Below are positions 1-7,974 of a stretch of DNA of 64,000 nucleotides, one piece after another. The notes under the pieces are model-generated. The model saw only the letters and a program-made list of their open reading frames with translations. It was not told where the DNA came from and did no database searches. Source of the DNA: Rhodococcus tibetensis. Its GTDB lineage: Bacteria; Actinomycetota; Actinomycetes; Mycobacteriales; Mycobacteriaceae. Each line of letters opens with the position of its first letter. The first letter of the stretch is position 1. A program made the position numbers and the translations under genes. The DNA lies in NCBI RefSeq assembly GCF_024438035.1, contig NZ_JANFQF010000005.1, forward strand, positions 186,001 to 250,000. The letters run 5' to 3'.

Positions 1-971
1 TGACGGCACTGCGCAGATGGGGCGCGGGAGCGACGGGGTCTCGTCTGGTCACGGGATCGACCACCGAACACGAACTGCTGGAGTCGGAACTCGCGGCCTT
101 CGTGGGCACTGAGGCCGGTCTGGTGTTCTCCTCCGGCTACACCGCCAACCTCGGGGCCGTGACGGCGCTGTCGGGTGCCGGGTCGTTGATCGTCAGCGAC
201 GCGGGAAGCCACGCCTCCCTCGTCGACGCCTGCCGACTCTCCCGCGCCCGCGTCGTCGTCGCGCCGCACTCGGACGTCGAGTTCCTCCGCAACGCGCTGG
301 CAACCCGAACCGAGGAACGCGCACTCGTCGTCACCGATTCGGTCTTCAGCGCCGACGGTGATCTGGCGCCGCTCGTCGCGATGCACCGGGTGTGCCGTGA
401 CACCGGCGCCTTCCTCGTGGTCGACGAGGCCCACGGTGTCGGTGTGCGCGGCGTGGGTGGGCGCGGACTGGTCCACGAGGTCGGACTCGCAGGTGAACCC
501 GACATCGTGGTCACCGCGACGCTGTCGAAGTCCCTAGCCAGTCAGGGCGGTGCAGTCCTGGCATCCGAGAAAGTGCGCGCTCATCTGATCGACGCCGCGC
601 GCACCTTCATCTTCGACACCGGCCTGGCCCCCGCCGCGGTGGGCGCTGCGAGGGCCGCGCTGTCGGTGCTCGTACGCGAACCGCAACGCGCGGACGCCGT
701 GCTCGACCGTGCGCGGGACCTCGCGCGTTTCACGGGCGCCGCGACTCCGGAATCCGCGGTGGTGTCCGTGATCCTCGGTGATCCCCAGCGTGCCGTCGAC
801 GCCGCGGCCGCGTGCCGCGAGCTGGGTGTGCATGTCGGGTGCTTCCGGCCGCCGTCGGTGCCGGAGGGCACATCGCGACTGCGGCTCACCGCGCGAGCGA
901 CCTTGAGCCCAGTGGAAATGGCGGAGATCGAGACCGTACTGGCGAGCGTTGTGGCGGGAGCCTCCGCGTGA
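1..971 (+). CDS. bioF: 8-amino-7-oxononanoate synthase (KAPA synthase), 5' partial
   Basis: PLP enzyme that condenses pimeloyl thioester with alanine in the first dedicated ring-forming step of biotin synthesis; cytosolic. The gene runs in from before the window and is read in frame from base 3. The first residues ([20 protein letters not shown]) are typical of the alpha-oxoamine synthase family, so the GTG at 102 is internal and not the start. The cofactor region is visible: VVDEAHGVG carries the Asp that contacts the pyridine nitrogen, and [11 protein letters not shown] carries the Schiff-base Lys (codon 528-530). The 3' end is complete. Its stop overlaps the bioD GTG by 4 bases, so the two are translationally coupled. 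The N-terminal quarter lies outside the window. Confidence 0.95.
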   Translation, partial: TALRRWGAGATGSRLVTGSTTEHELLESELAAFVGTEAGLVFSSGYTANLGAVTALSGAGSLIVSDAGSHASLVDACRLSRARVVVAPHSDVEFLRNALATRTEERALVVTDSVFSADGDLAPLVAMHRVCRDTGAFLVVDEAHGVGVRGVGGRGLVHEVGLAGEPDIVVTATLSKSLASQGGAVLASEKVRAHLIDAARTFIFDTGLAPAAVGAARAALSVLVREPQRADAVLDRARDLARFTGAATPESAVVSVILGDPQRAVDAAAACRELGVHVGCFRPPSVPEGTSRLRLTARATLSPVEMAEIETVLASVVAGASA

Positions 972-1663
972 GCGTGCTCGTGGTGACGGGAACGTCGACC
1001 GATGTGGGGAAAACTGTCGTCACCGCCGCGCTCGCTGCGACAGCTCGTGCCGCGGGGCGAGCTGTCGCCGTGTGCAAACCGGCACAAACGGGCGTCGCCC
1101 CGGGGGAGCCGGGTGATCTCGCCGAGGTGACCAGGCTGTCCGGTGTCACAGCGGTGAGGGAACTCGCCCGCTATCCGGAGCCGCTCGCCCCCGACACCGC
1201 GGCCCGGCGCAGTGGTCTGCCGTTGATCCGCTGTGCCGATGTCGTGGAGGCGGTCCGTGCGCTCGATGCCGAGCACGATCTCGTCCTCGTCGAAGGTGCC
1301 GGCGGCGTGCTGGTCCGGTTGGGGGCCGCGGGGTTCACGCTCGTCGACGTGGCACGTGCGCTCGATGCGCCGGTCGTCGTGGTTGCGGCAGCCGGGCTGG
1401 GCACCCTCAATCACACCGAGTTGACGATCCGGGCTCTCACCGGCGCCGGGCTGTCCTGCGCCGGAACGATCCTCGGGTCGTGGCCCGACGAACCGGGCCT
1501 CGCCGAGCGCTGCAACCTCGCCGATCTGCCCGCAGTAACGGGAATCGGCGTGGTGGGCAGCGTGCCCGCAGGCAGCGGCAGCCTCGACGCGGAGACGTTC
1601 TCCGCTGCAGCGCCGGGCTGGTTCGACAGCGGTTGGCGAAAGTCGATACTGACGGGGGCCTGA
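968..1663 (+). CDS. bioD: ATP-dependent dethiobiotin synthetase
   Basis: Forms the ureido ring of dethiobiotin from DAPA, CO2 and ATP, the step before biotin synthase. The GTG at 968 overlaps the bioF stop in a GTGA arrangement, giving 231 residues, the normal family size. The P-loop GTSTDVGKT sits at residues 8-16. CKPAQTG and VEGAGGVLV are the substrate- and ATP-site motifs usual for BioD. A longer reading from 812 would overlap most of the bioF end and is rejected. The neighbours make it the last gene of a bio(A)FD operon, while bioB lies about 8 kb downstream, as in mycobacteria. Confidence 0.95.
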   Translation: MSVLVVTGTSTDVGKTVVTAALAATARAAGRAVAVCKPAQTGVAPGEPGDLAEVTRLSGVTAVRELARYPEPLAPDTAARRSGLPLIRCADVVEAVRALDAEHDLVLVEGAGGVLVRLGAAGFTLVDVARALDAPVVVVAAAGLGTLNHTELTIRALTGAGLSCAGTILGSWPDEPGLAERCNLADLPAVTGIGVVGSVPAGSGSLDAETFSAAAPGWFDSGWRKSILTGA

Positions 1664-1705
1664 ACGGGCAGCGATGACGGCGAAGCGTGGCACCGTGGTG
1701 GTGGG

Positions 1706-2113
1706 TCAGGACTCGGACAGCACCGAAAGTATGTTGCCGGCGGGGTCGGTGAACCAGGCGATGTCGGGGCCGTTCCCGCGCATGATTCCCTTGTCGTCCT
1801 GCTCGAAACCGTCGTAGCGCACGAAGCGCACCCCCCGTTCGGCGAGGGCATCGACGGTCTTCTCGACGTCGTTTACGGCGAAGTTCGCGATGGTGTACGT
1901 CACGGGCGTGTGGTCGGGTTTCGGGTAGATGAGCACCACCGGTCCGTTCGGCAGGTGCAGCCCCAGCAACCCCATCTCCTCCTCGGTCACCTCGAGGCCC
2001 AGGGTGTCGGTGTAGAAGGATTTTGCCGCGGCGATGTCGTCGACGGCGAAACCGCTGAATCCTCGTGACTGTGCCAACATGTCGGTCTTCTCGCTTTCCT
2101 GCCGTGTGGTCAT
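1706..2113 (-). CDS. VOC (glyoxalase/bleomycin-resistance fold) family protein
   Basis: 135 residues with one vicinal-oxygen-chelate module: a beta-alpha-beta-beta-beta unit starts near residue 18 ([22 protein letters not shown]) and the C-terminal strand ends in [13 protein letters not shown]. These folds bind a metal and catalyse isomerase, dioxygenase or resistance reactions; the substrate cannot be told from sequence. The ATG at 2113 forms an ATGA overlap with the stop of the upstream VOC gene, supporting this start and a two-gene operon. The Met at residue 12 is a possible alternative start. The two proteins may form a hetero-pair, which is inference. Confidence 0.85.
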   Translation of the reverse strand: MTTRQESEKTDMLAQSRGFSGFAVDDIAAAKSFYTDTLGLEVTEEEMGLLGLHLPNGPVVLIYPKPDHTPVTYTIANFAVNDVEKTVDALAERGVRFVRYDGFEQDDKGIMRGNGPDIAWFTDPAGNILSVLSES

Positions 2114-2496
2114 GACATCTCGGCCCGCGCCTGCGCGCTGAGTTGGATGATTTGGACGTAGTTCCCATCGGGGTCGATGGCGGTGCCGAACCAGCTGCCG
2201 TCACGGTCTTCGAGCGGCGACAACCATGTGGCACCCAGGTCGTCGAGACGCCCGGCGGCGGCGCGCGCGTCGGTGACCTCCACGTTGAGCAGGATGCGAC
2301 CGGGTTCGGGGTTCGTGTCGCCGACATCGTCACGGCGGTCGATCATGATGTAAAAACCGTCGAAGTCGAGGACGTCGTACCCCGGATCGCCGGGTGTGCG
2401 ATCGACCTTCGGCGAGAAGGCGGCGGTGTACCAGTCCCGCAGACGGTCCGGATGTGTGCTGGCGAGCAAGATGCTGCCGATGGCTGCGTCGGCCAT
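2110..2496 (-). CDS. VOC (glyoxalase fold) family protein
   Basis: 128 residues and first gene of the two-gene VOC operon. [17 protein letters not shown] is the opening strand and helix, and [17 protein letters not shown] the usual closing strand of the fold. A good ribosome site (GGAGGAAAATC) precedes the ATG on the minus strand. It is divergent from the sdh operon, with 172 bases between the starts. The function is not determinable; it is too generic for a named enzyme. Its paralogue downstream is only distantly similar, so this is not a fresh duplication. Confidence 0.85.
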   Translation of the reverse strand: MADAAIGSILLASTHPDRLRDWYTAAFSPKVDRTPGDPGYDVLDFDGFYIMIDRRDDVGDTNPEPGRILLNVEVTDARAAAGRLDDLGATWLSPLEDRDGSWFGTAIDPDGNYVQIIQLSAQARAEMS

Positions 2497-2622
2497 GATT
2501 TTCCTCCAGGGTGATCGAGAGTTCTTCTGCCTTCCGAAGGTATGGACTTCCGCGATCGGTGAAACTCATCGCCGGGGGCCGGCCGGGCCGAAAAGCCGCC
2601 GCATCCGGCGGGATGTCGGTAG

Positions 2623-2638
2623 TGTGATACGCGTCACG
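2623..2638 (+). promoter_or_regulatory. CRP/GlxR-like operator upstream of the sdh operon
   Basis: TGTGA-TACGCG-TCACG closely matches the TGTGA-N6-TCACA consensus of CRP-family regulators (GlxR in corynebacteria, Crp in mycobacteria); only the last base departs. It lies 31 bases before the first ATG of the sdh operon and 127 bases from the divergent VOC start. Control of succinate dehydrogenase by GlxR is known in Corynebacterium. The role here is inferred from the match and the position. Confidence 0.6.
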
Positions 2639-2668
2639 GGTTCATCCGTCTGGGTTGGGAGGGGTCCA

Positions 2669-2953
2669 ATGTCGACCTCCGAAATGCTCGAATTGAATCG
2701 CACGATCAACCACCTCCGGCGGTGCGTCGGATCGTTGCGTTCGATGTATGGCGACGCCGCACAGGTGCGGCGGCTCAGCAACGATCTCGAGCGGCTCGAG
2801 ATCGACGCCCAGGAACTCGACACCTCGCCGCCCCGTGTTGCGCAACGCGAACCCGTCGAGCGGATCAAGATCCCCGACGCCCCCTACGACGCCTCGATGT
2901 GGGCGGGTGTCGACGACGAAGGTCTCGGCGGCTGCCACTACGAGCGCGGATGA
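2669..2953 (+). CDS. conserved small protein of the Sdh1 operon (Rv0250c-like)
   Basis: 94 residues, hydrophilic, with a helical stretch at 10-50 (TINHLRRCVGSLRSMYG, then VRRLSNDLERLEIDAQEL) and an acidic C-terminus. No catalytic motif is recognised. The start is set by a strong purine-rich site (GGGAGGGG) before the ATG at 2669. The stop overlaps the next ATG by 4 bases, so it is the first gene of the sdh operon. In M. tuberculosis a small conserved gene (Rv0250c) precedes the Sdh1 anchor in the same order, so it is probably an accessory or regulatory partner of that complex. That role is inference. Confidence 0.8.
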   Translation: MSTSEMLELNRTINHLRRCVGSLRSMYGDAAQVRRLSNDLERLEIDAQELDTSPPRVAQREPVERIKIPDAPYDASMWAGVDDEGLGGCHYERG

Positions 2954-3774
2954 GCGCGCCACCGACGAAGTCCGAAAACAGGGGCGTCGCGTCCCCGAGG
3001 CGTGCCCGGATTGCCGAACGCACACTACGCACCGACCGGTGGTGGCAGGCCCCGCTGCTGACCGTGCTGGGTCTCGCGGCGTTCGTGATCTACGCGTCGA
3101 TTCGTTCGTGGGTGAGGACCGCCTACTTCGCCGAGGAATACCACTACCTGACGCCGTTCTACTCACCCTGCCTGAGTGATTCGTGCGTGCCCGGGTCGAG
3201 TGACTTCGGAACTCCCCTCGGGGAATTGCCGATGATCATTCCGCTCGGGTTCCTCGTATTGCCCTTCCTGCTCGGGTTCCGGCTCACGTGCTACTACTAC
3301 CGCAAGGCGTACTACCGCTCGATCTGGCTCTCGCCCCCGGCGTGTGCGGTGGCCGAACCGCACCGCACCTACTCCGGTGAGACGCGCCTTCCCTTGATCG
3401 TCCAGAACGTCCACCGATACTTCTTCTACGTCGCGGTGGTCGTCTCGCTGATCAACACCTACGACGCCATCCGCGCGTTCCACGGCGCGGACGGGGGTTT
3501 CGGAATCGGGCTGGGCACACTCATCCTCGTCGGCAACGTCATCCTGCTCTGGGCGTACACGGTGTCGTGTCATTCGTGCCGGCACGTCGTCGGCGGCCGG
3601 CTCACCCACTTCTCGAAGCACCCCGTCCGGTACTGGTTGTGGACGCAGGTGAGCAAGCTCAACGCGCGCCACATGCAGCTGGCCTGGACCACTCTCGCCA
3701 CGCTGATGATCACCGATTTCTACGTGATGCTCGTGTCCAGTGGAACGCTGTCCGACCTACGGCTCGTCAACTGA
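2950..3774 (+). CDS. sdhC: Sdh1-type succinate dehydrogenase membrane anchor
   Basis: 274 residues with about five hydrophobic membrane spans (near 34-52, 93-112, 156-172, 186-206 and 246-264), in the Rv0249c position directly before the flavoprotein. It anchors the SdhAB head and passes electrons to quinone. The Cys and His content is unusual: PCLSDSC (C74, C79), C114, C132, H138, H155, the SCHSCRH cluster (C207, C210, H212) and H241. A membrane-embedded Rieske-type [2Fe-2S] cluster has been reported for M. smegmatis Sdh1; these residues are candidate ligands, but I cannot assign them. The ATG at 2950 overlaps the previous stop; a longer reading from 2722 would run through the upstream gene and is rejected. 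Confidence 0.85.
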   Translation: MSAPPTKSENRGVASPRRARIAERTLRTDRWWQAPLLTVLGLAAFVIYASIRSWVRTAYFAEEYHYLTPFYSPCLSDSCVPGSSDFGTPLGELPMIIPLGFLVLPFLLGFRLTCYYYRKAYYRSIWLSPPACAVAEPHRTYSGETRLPLIVQNVHRYFFYVAVVVSLINTYDAIRAFHGADGGFGIGLGTLILVGNVILLWAYTVSCHSCRHVVGGRLTHFSKHPVRYWLWTQVSKLNARHMQLAWTTLATLMITDFYVMLVSSGTLSDLRLVN

Positions 3775-3810
3775 CCGCACATCGAAGCCGGCAAACACGA
3801 GGGGAGCGGA

Positions 3811-5742
3811 ATGACGGAAGTCGAACGGCACAGGTACGACGTCGTGGTGATCGGTGCGGGTGGCGCCGGACTGCGAGCGGTCATCGAGGCGCGCGAGCAA
3901 GGCCTGTCCGTCGCCGTCGTCTGTAAATCGCTGTTCGGCAAGGCACACACGGTGATGGCGGAGGGGGGCTGCGCCGCCGCGATGGGGAACGCCAACGACA
4001 AAGACACGTGGCAGACCCACTTTCAGGACACGATGCGTGGGGGCAAGTTCCTCAACAACTGGCGGATGGCCGAACTGCATGCGCGCGAGGCGCCGGATCG
4101 GGTCTGGGAACTCGAAACCTACGGCGCACTGTTCGACCGGACCCCCGACGGGAGGATCAGCCAGCGGAACTTCGGTGGGCACACATATCCGCGGCTCGCG
4201 CACGTCGGCGACCGCACCGGTCTCGAACTGATCCGGACCATGCAGCAGAAGATCGTGTCGCTGCAGCAGGAAGATTTCGCCGCCACCGGCGACTACGAGG
4301 CGCGGGTGAAGATCTTCGCCGAATGCACCATCTCGGAACTGGTCAAGGAGGGCGACCGTATCTCGGGGGCGTTCGGGTATTGGCGTGAGAGTGGCCGATT
4401 CATCCTCTTCGAGGCTCCCGCCGTGGTGATGGCGACAGGCGGGATCGGTAAATCGTTCAAGGTCACCTCCAACTCGTGGGAGTACACGGGCGACGGACAC
4501 GCTCTCGCTCTGCGCGCGGGGGCCAACCTCATCAACATGGAATTCGTCCAATTCCACCCGACCGGCATGGTGTGGCCGCCGAGTGTCAAAGGCATCCTCG
4601 TCACCGAGGGTGTGCGCGGCGACGGCGGAGTCCTCAAGAACTCCGAGGGCGAACGGTTCATGTTCAGCTACATTCCCCCCGTCTTCAAGGGCCAATACGC
4701 GGAGACGGAGGAGGAGGCCGACGGCTGGTACAAGGACTCCGACAACAATCGCCGCACCCCCGATCTGCTGCCCCGCGACGAGGTCGCGCGAGCCATCAAC
4801 TCCGAAGTCAAAGCCGGGCGTCAGACACCGCACGGCGGCGTGTACCTCGACATCGCCTCCCGCATGCCCGCCGACGAGATCGTCCGCCGGCTGCCGTCGA
4901 TGTACCACCAATTCAAGGAACTCGCGGACGTCGACATCACCAAGGAACAGATGGAAGTCGGCCCCACCTGCCATTACGTGATGGGTGGCATCGAAGTCGA
5001 CCCCGACAGCGGCGCGGCCAGTGTTCCGGGGCTCTTCGCGGCAGGGGAGTGCTCGGGCGGGATGCACGGGTCGAATCGGCTCGGCGGCAACTCGCTCTCC
5101 GACCTCCTCGTCTTCGGGCGTCGCGCCGGGCTCGGTGCCGCGACGTACGTGTCTTCGCTGACGGACCGGCCGTCCGTATCGGCCGAGGCCGTCGATGCGG
5201 CCGCACGAATGCTGCTGTCGCCGTTCGACTCCGGGCAGGACGGGCACGCGGTCGAGAACCCGTACACCCTGCACACCGAGCTGCAACAGAACATGAACGA
5301 CCTCGTGGGCATCATTCGCAAGGCCGACGAGATCGAACGCGCGCTCGACAAGCTCGCAGACATCAAGGGCAGGATCGGTGCCGTCGCAGTGGAAGGGCAC
5401 CGTCAGTTCAATCCTGGATGGCACCTCGCAGTCGACCTGCGCAACATGGTGCTCGTCAGCGAGTGCGTGGCCCGGGCGGCGTTGACCCGCACCGAAAGCC
5501 GCGGTGGGCACACCCGAGACGATCATCCCAGCATGGATGCGGAATGGCGCAATACCCTGCTCGTGTGCAGCGTGGACGGCGATATGGCGTCCCATCCCGA
5601 CGCCGTGATCCCCGACGTCGTAGTAACCCGGGAGCAACAGGAGCCGATGCGAGCAGACCTGCTGGAGCTGTTCGAAGCCGACGAACTCGCCAAGTACTAC
5701 ACCGACGCGGAGCTCGCCGGGCATCCCGGGAGAAAGGCCTGA
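3811..5742 (+). CDS. sdhA: succinate dehydrogenase flavoprotein subunit (Sdh1 type)
   Basis: 643 residues; oxidises succinate to fumarate on the cytosolic face and passes electrons to SdhB. The FAD-binding GAGGAG motif is at 15-20. AHTVMAEGG carries H46, the residue expected to hold FAD covalently (compare SHTVSAQGG in E. coli SdhA). MHGSNRLGGNSLSD and TESRGGHTRDDHP are the substrate-site and C-terminal flavoprotein signatures. A GGGGAGCGG ribosome site precedes the ATG. The 36-base gap after the anchor and the 1-base gap before SdhB place it in one operon. The length and long insertions fit the SdhA/FrdA branch of mycobacterial Sdh1 rather than the shorter classical SdhA. Confidence 0.95.
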   Translation: MTEVERHRYDVVVIGAGGAGLRAVIEAREQGLSVAVVCKSLFGKAHTVMAEGGCAAAMGNANDKDTWQTHFQDTMRGGKFLNNWRMAELHAREAPDRVWELETYGALFDRTPDGRISQRNFGGHTYPRLAHVGDRTGLELIRTMQQKIVSLQQEDFAATGDYEARVKIFAECTISELVKEGDRISGAFGYWRESGRFILFEAPAVVMATGGIGKSFKVTSNSWEYTGDGHALALRAGANLINMEFVQFHPTGMVWPPSVKGILVTEGVRGDGGVLKNSEGERFMFSYIPPVFKGQYAETEEEADGWYKDSDNNRRTPDLLPRDEVARAINSEVKAGRQTPHGGVYLDIASRMPADEIVRRLPSMYHQFKELADVDITKEQMEVGPTCHYVMGGIEVDPDSGAASVPGLFAAGECSGGMHGSNRLGGNSLSDLLVFGRRAGLGAATYVSSLTDRPSVSAEAVDAAARMLLSPFDSGQDGHAVENPYTLHTELQQNMNDLVGIIRKADEIERALDKLADIKGRIGAVAVEGHRQFNPGWHLAVDLRNMVLVSECVARAALTRTESRGGHTRDDHPSMDAEWRNTLLVCSVDGDMASHPDAVIPDVVVTREQQEPMRADLLELFEADELAKYYTDAELAGHPGRKA

Positions 5743-5743
5743 C

Positions 5744-6493
5744 ATGGGGTACGACGCACAGTTCCGAGTCTGGCGCGGTGGCGTCGACGGGGGTGCTCTG
5801 CAGGACTATTCGATACCCGTCAACGAAGGCGAAGTGGTCCTCGACATCATCCACCGCCTCCAGGCCACGCAGGCACCCGACCTGGCTGTCCGGTGGAACT
5901 GCAAGGCAGGTAAATGCGGGTCGTGCTCGGCCGAAATCAACGGTCGTCCCCGGCTGTTGTGCATGACACGGATGTCCACCTTCACCGAGGACGAGGTGGT
6001 GACGGTGACGCCACTGCGGGCGTTCCCGGTAATACGCGACCTCGTCACCGACGTGTCGTACAACTACCTGAAGGCGCGCGAAATCCCGTCGTTCACGCCT
6101 CCCCCCGACCTGGCACCGGGTGACTACCGGATGAAGCAGATCGACGTGGAACGCTCTCAGGAATTTCGCAAGTGCATCGAGTGCTTTCTGTGCCAGAACA
6201 CTTGCCACGTCGTGCGCGATCACGAGGACAACAAGGCCGCGTTTTCGGGCCCGCGATATTTCATTCGTGTCGCGGAACTCGAAATGCACCCTCTCGACAC
6301 TGCTGACCGCCGGAATGCGTCGCAGGACGAATTCGGACTCGGCCTGTGCAACATCACCAAGTGTTGTACGGAGGTGTGTCCCGAGGGGATCAAGATCACG
6401 GACAACGCGATCATCCCGATGAAGGAGCGGGTGGTAGATCACCGGTACGATCCGCTGGTGTGGTTGGGCAACAAGCTCTTTCGTCGCGGTTAG
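5744..6493 (+). CDS. sdhB: succinate dehydrogenase iron-sulfur subunit (Sdh1 type)
   Basis: 249 residues; carries electrons from FAD to the membrane subunit. Three cluster sites are seen: the [2Fe-2S] ligands C53, C58, C61 and C73 (CKAGKCGSC), and ferredoxin-like motifs CIECFLCQNTC (144-154) and CNITKCCTEVC (202-212) for the [4Fe-4S] and [3Fe-4S] centres. CC in the second motif (C207, C208) gives one spare Cys. The ATG follows the SdhA stop by one base. It is the last gene of the operon, with a convergent hydroxylase gene 22 bases beyond the stop. Confidence 0.95.
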   Translation: MGYDAQFRVWRGGVDGGALQDYSIPVNEGEVVLDIIHRLQATQAPDLAVRWNCKAGKCGSCSAEINGRPRLLCMTRMSTFTEDEVVTVTPLRAFPVIRDLVTDVSYNYLKAREIPSFTPPPDLAPGDYRMKQIDVERSQEFRKCIECFLCQNTCHVVRDHEDNKAAFSGPRYFIRVAELEMHPLDTADRRNASQDEFGLGLCNITKCCTEVCPEGIKITDNAIIPMKERVVDHRYDPLVWLGNKLFRRG

Positions 6494-6515
6494 AGCAGCC
6501 GGCACCCGTAACGCG

Positions 6516-7187
6516 CTAGCGCACGGCGTGGAGGTTGCGGGCTGTCGGCGACTTCTCGACCGACTCGGGGTCCGGCGCGGTGCCCAGCAGGCGGTCCGCC
6601 GTTCCCGTGGTCGTGACGGTGAACCAGTAGTGCTCGTTCTTGTAGTGATGATGGCGGTGATTTCGCCAGATTGCACGGTAGAGGCGGGATTTCGGCTTGT
6701 AGTCGCTGTGGATGAGGTAGTGCGTCCACTCGTACAGAACGCCCAGAGCGCTCAGCGCGACGAGGAAGGTCAGGCCCAGGCCCACACGGGGGAAAGCCAG
6801 CACGGACAGTGCGGCAAGTGCGGGAACGAGCCACATCAGGGTTTGCCAGGGGATGAAGACCAAGGGCACGTCCCGAGGATCGACGTGGTGCTCGCGGTGC
6901 TTGCGGGCGAGCAGCGAGTCGACGGTCAGGCCCAGGATTGTGCGGGGCTTCCAGTGCAGGATGCAGACGTGGATGACCCATTCGGCGAAGGGGAACAACG
7001 CCAGCATCATCATCGGCAGGACCACATCGGTCACCTGCCAGTCGCCCACTACCAGTCGCGCGGCGACCGCGACGACCAGCATGCCGCCGACCATCCACGG
7101 GGACGGGTGGCGTCGGAACTGATCGGCAGCATCGCGCAGGGTGACCGACCGACGTCGGCGGCGGTCTTCGGGAGATTTCGTAGTCAC
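6516..7187 (-). CDS. membrane fatty-acid hydroxylase / sterol desaturase family protein
   Basis: 223 residues with four hydrophobic spans and the His clusters of the di-iron hydroxylase superfamily: KHREHH near 99, THYLIHS near 161, and HRHHHYKNEHYWF near 185. Members hydroxylate or desaturate membrane lipids, sterols or carotenoids using O2; the substrate is unknown. The arginine-rich N-terminus (RRRRR) is cytosolic. It starts 5 bases after the GntR-type regulator stop, so the two form an operon and the regulator probably senses a lipid or acyl-CoA related to this reaction. That link is inference. Confidence 0.85.
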   Translation of the reverse strand: MTTKSPEDRRRRRSVTLRDAADQFRRHPSPWMVGGMLVVAVAARLVVGDWQVTDVVLPMMMLALFPFAEWVIHVCILHWKPRTILGLTVDSLLARKHREHHVDPRDVPLVFIPWQTLMWLVPALAALSVLAFPRVGLGLTFLVALSALGVLYEWTHYLIHSDYKPKSRLYRAIWRNHRHHHYKNEHYWFTVTTTGTADRLLGTAPDPESVEKSPTARNLHAVR

Positions 7188-7192
7188 GAGTG

Positions 7193-7915
7193 CTACTCCT
7201 GTTGTTGCAGTTGGTCGATGATGGTGGTTACCGCCGCGGTCCCGAGGTCGAGAAGGGCGGCGGCGACACCGCTGGCCGCGTCCTCGTCGTGCGCTGCGAT
7301 TGCCTCGGCCAGTGCGTGATACAGATCGGATCTCCCGACCTCGGCGACCATGACGCCGGCCATGGCCGTCATGGTCGGTTCGTACGCGTTGCGCAGGCTG
7401 TTGAAGATGAGCCGGAAGGCGATCGAATCGGCCGCATCGACCACCCGCTCCCAGAACGTCAGGGCGTGAACCTGCTGTTCGACGGGATCGGTCGCGGCCG
7501 CCAGGGCCTCGGCCGCATCCTGTACGGCTGTCGCCGCGTCGGTGTTCGCCCTGCCTGCGGCGAGTCGGGCAACTTGGGTGCCGATCATCCGGCGCGCCTC
7601 GAGCACGCTCCGCACCACCGACCAGTCGGGTTGTCCGTCACGGAGCAGCAGCTGGGACAGCAATTCCGGCCCGCCGTGCCGACGGAAGTCGCGGACCGAT
7701 GTCGCATCGCCCTGCCGCACCTCGACGAGGCCGGCCTGCGCCAGTTTCTGGATCGCTTCCCGCACGGCGGGCCGGGACACACCGAACGCCTCTGCCAGTC
7801 GTCGTTCGCTGGGCAGCGACTCTCCCGCGGCGAGATCCCCTCCGAGCACTCGTGCAGTGATCTGGTCGAAAACCTCGGTGGATGCGGACTTCCGCGCGAT
7901 CGGCTCGAACATCAT
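7193..7915 (-). CDS. GntR-family transcriptional regulator (FadR subfamily)
   Basis: 240 residues: an N-terminal winged helix at about 12-75 (GESLPSERRLAEAFGVSRPA is the recognition region) and an all-helical FCD-type ligand domain at about 95-230. FadR-type members bind acyl-CoAs or organic acids. It is first gene of an operon with the membrane hydroxylase. A TGGT-AAG-ACCA palindrome 38 bases before its start resembles FadR/PdhR-type operators and suggests autoregulation. The start could be either of the first two Met codons. Confidence 0.9.
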   Translation of the reverse strand: MMFEPIARKSASTEVFDQITARVLGGDLAAGESLPSERRLAEAFGVSRPAVREAIQKLAQAGLVEVRQGDATSVRDFRRHGGPELLSQLLLRDGQPDWSVVRSVLEARRMIGTQVARLAAGRANTDAATAVQDAAEALAAATDPVEQQVHALTFWERVVDAADSIAFRLIFNSLRNAYEPTMTAMAGVMVAEVGRSDLYHALAEAIAAHDEDAASGVAAALLDLGTAAVTTIIDQLQQQE

Positions 7916-7950
7916 GCCGTGACTGTAGAGCGGTTATAGGTAAGAGGTCA

Positions 7951-7965
7951 AGTGGTAAGACCAGT
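7951..7965 (-). promoter_or_regulatory. candidate FadR-type operator
   Basis: TGGT-AAG-ACCA is a perfect 4+4 palindrome with a 3-base spacer (7953-7963), nearly extended by AGT/AGT flanks. The shape is that of FadR-subfamily sites (TGGTnnnACCA). It lies 36-50 bases upstream of the GntR-type start and just past the lipase stop, so it probably serves the regulator/hydroxylase operon. Confidence 0.5.
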
Positions 7966-7974
7966 GGTCGTGTT

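Noticed and set aside
3757-5745. A 662-codon open frame on the minus strand
   Set aside because: It is the reverse complement of sdhA, which has full family motifs and a good ribosome site.
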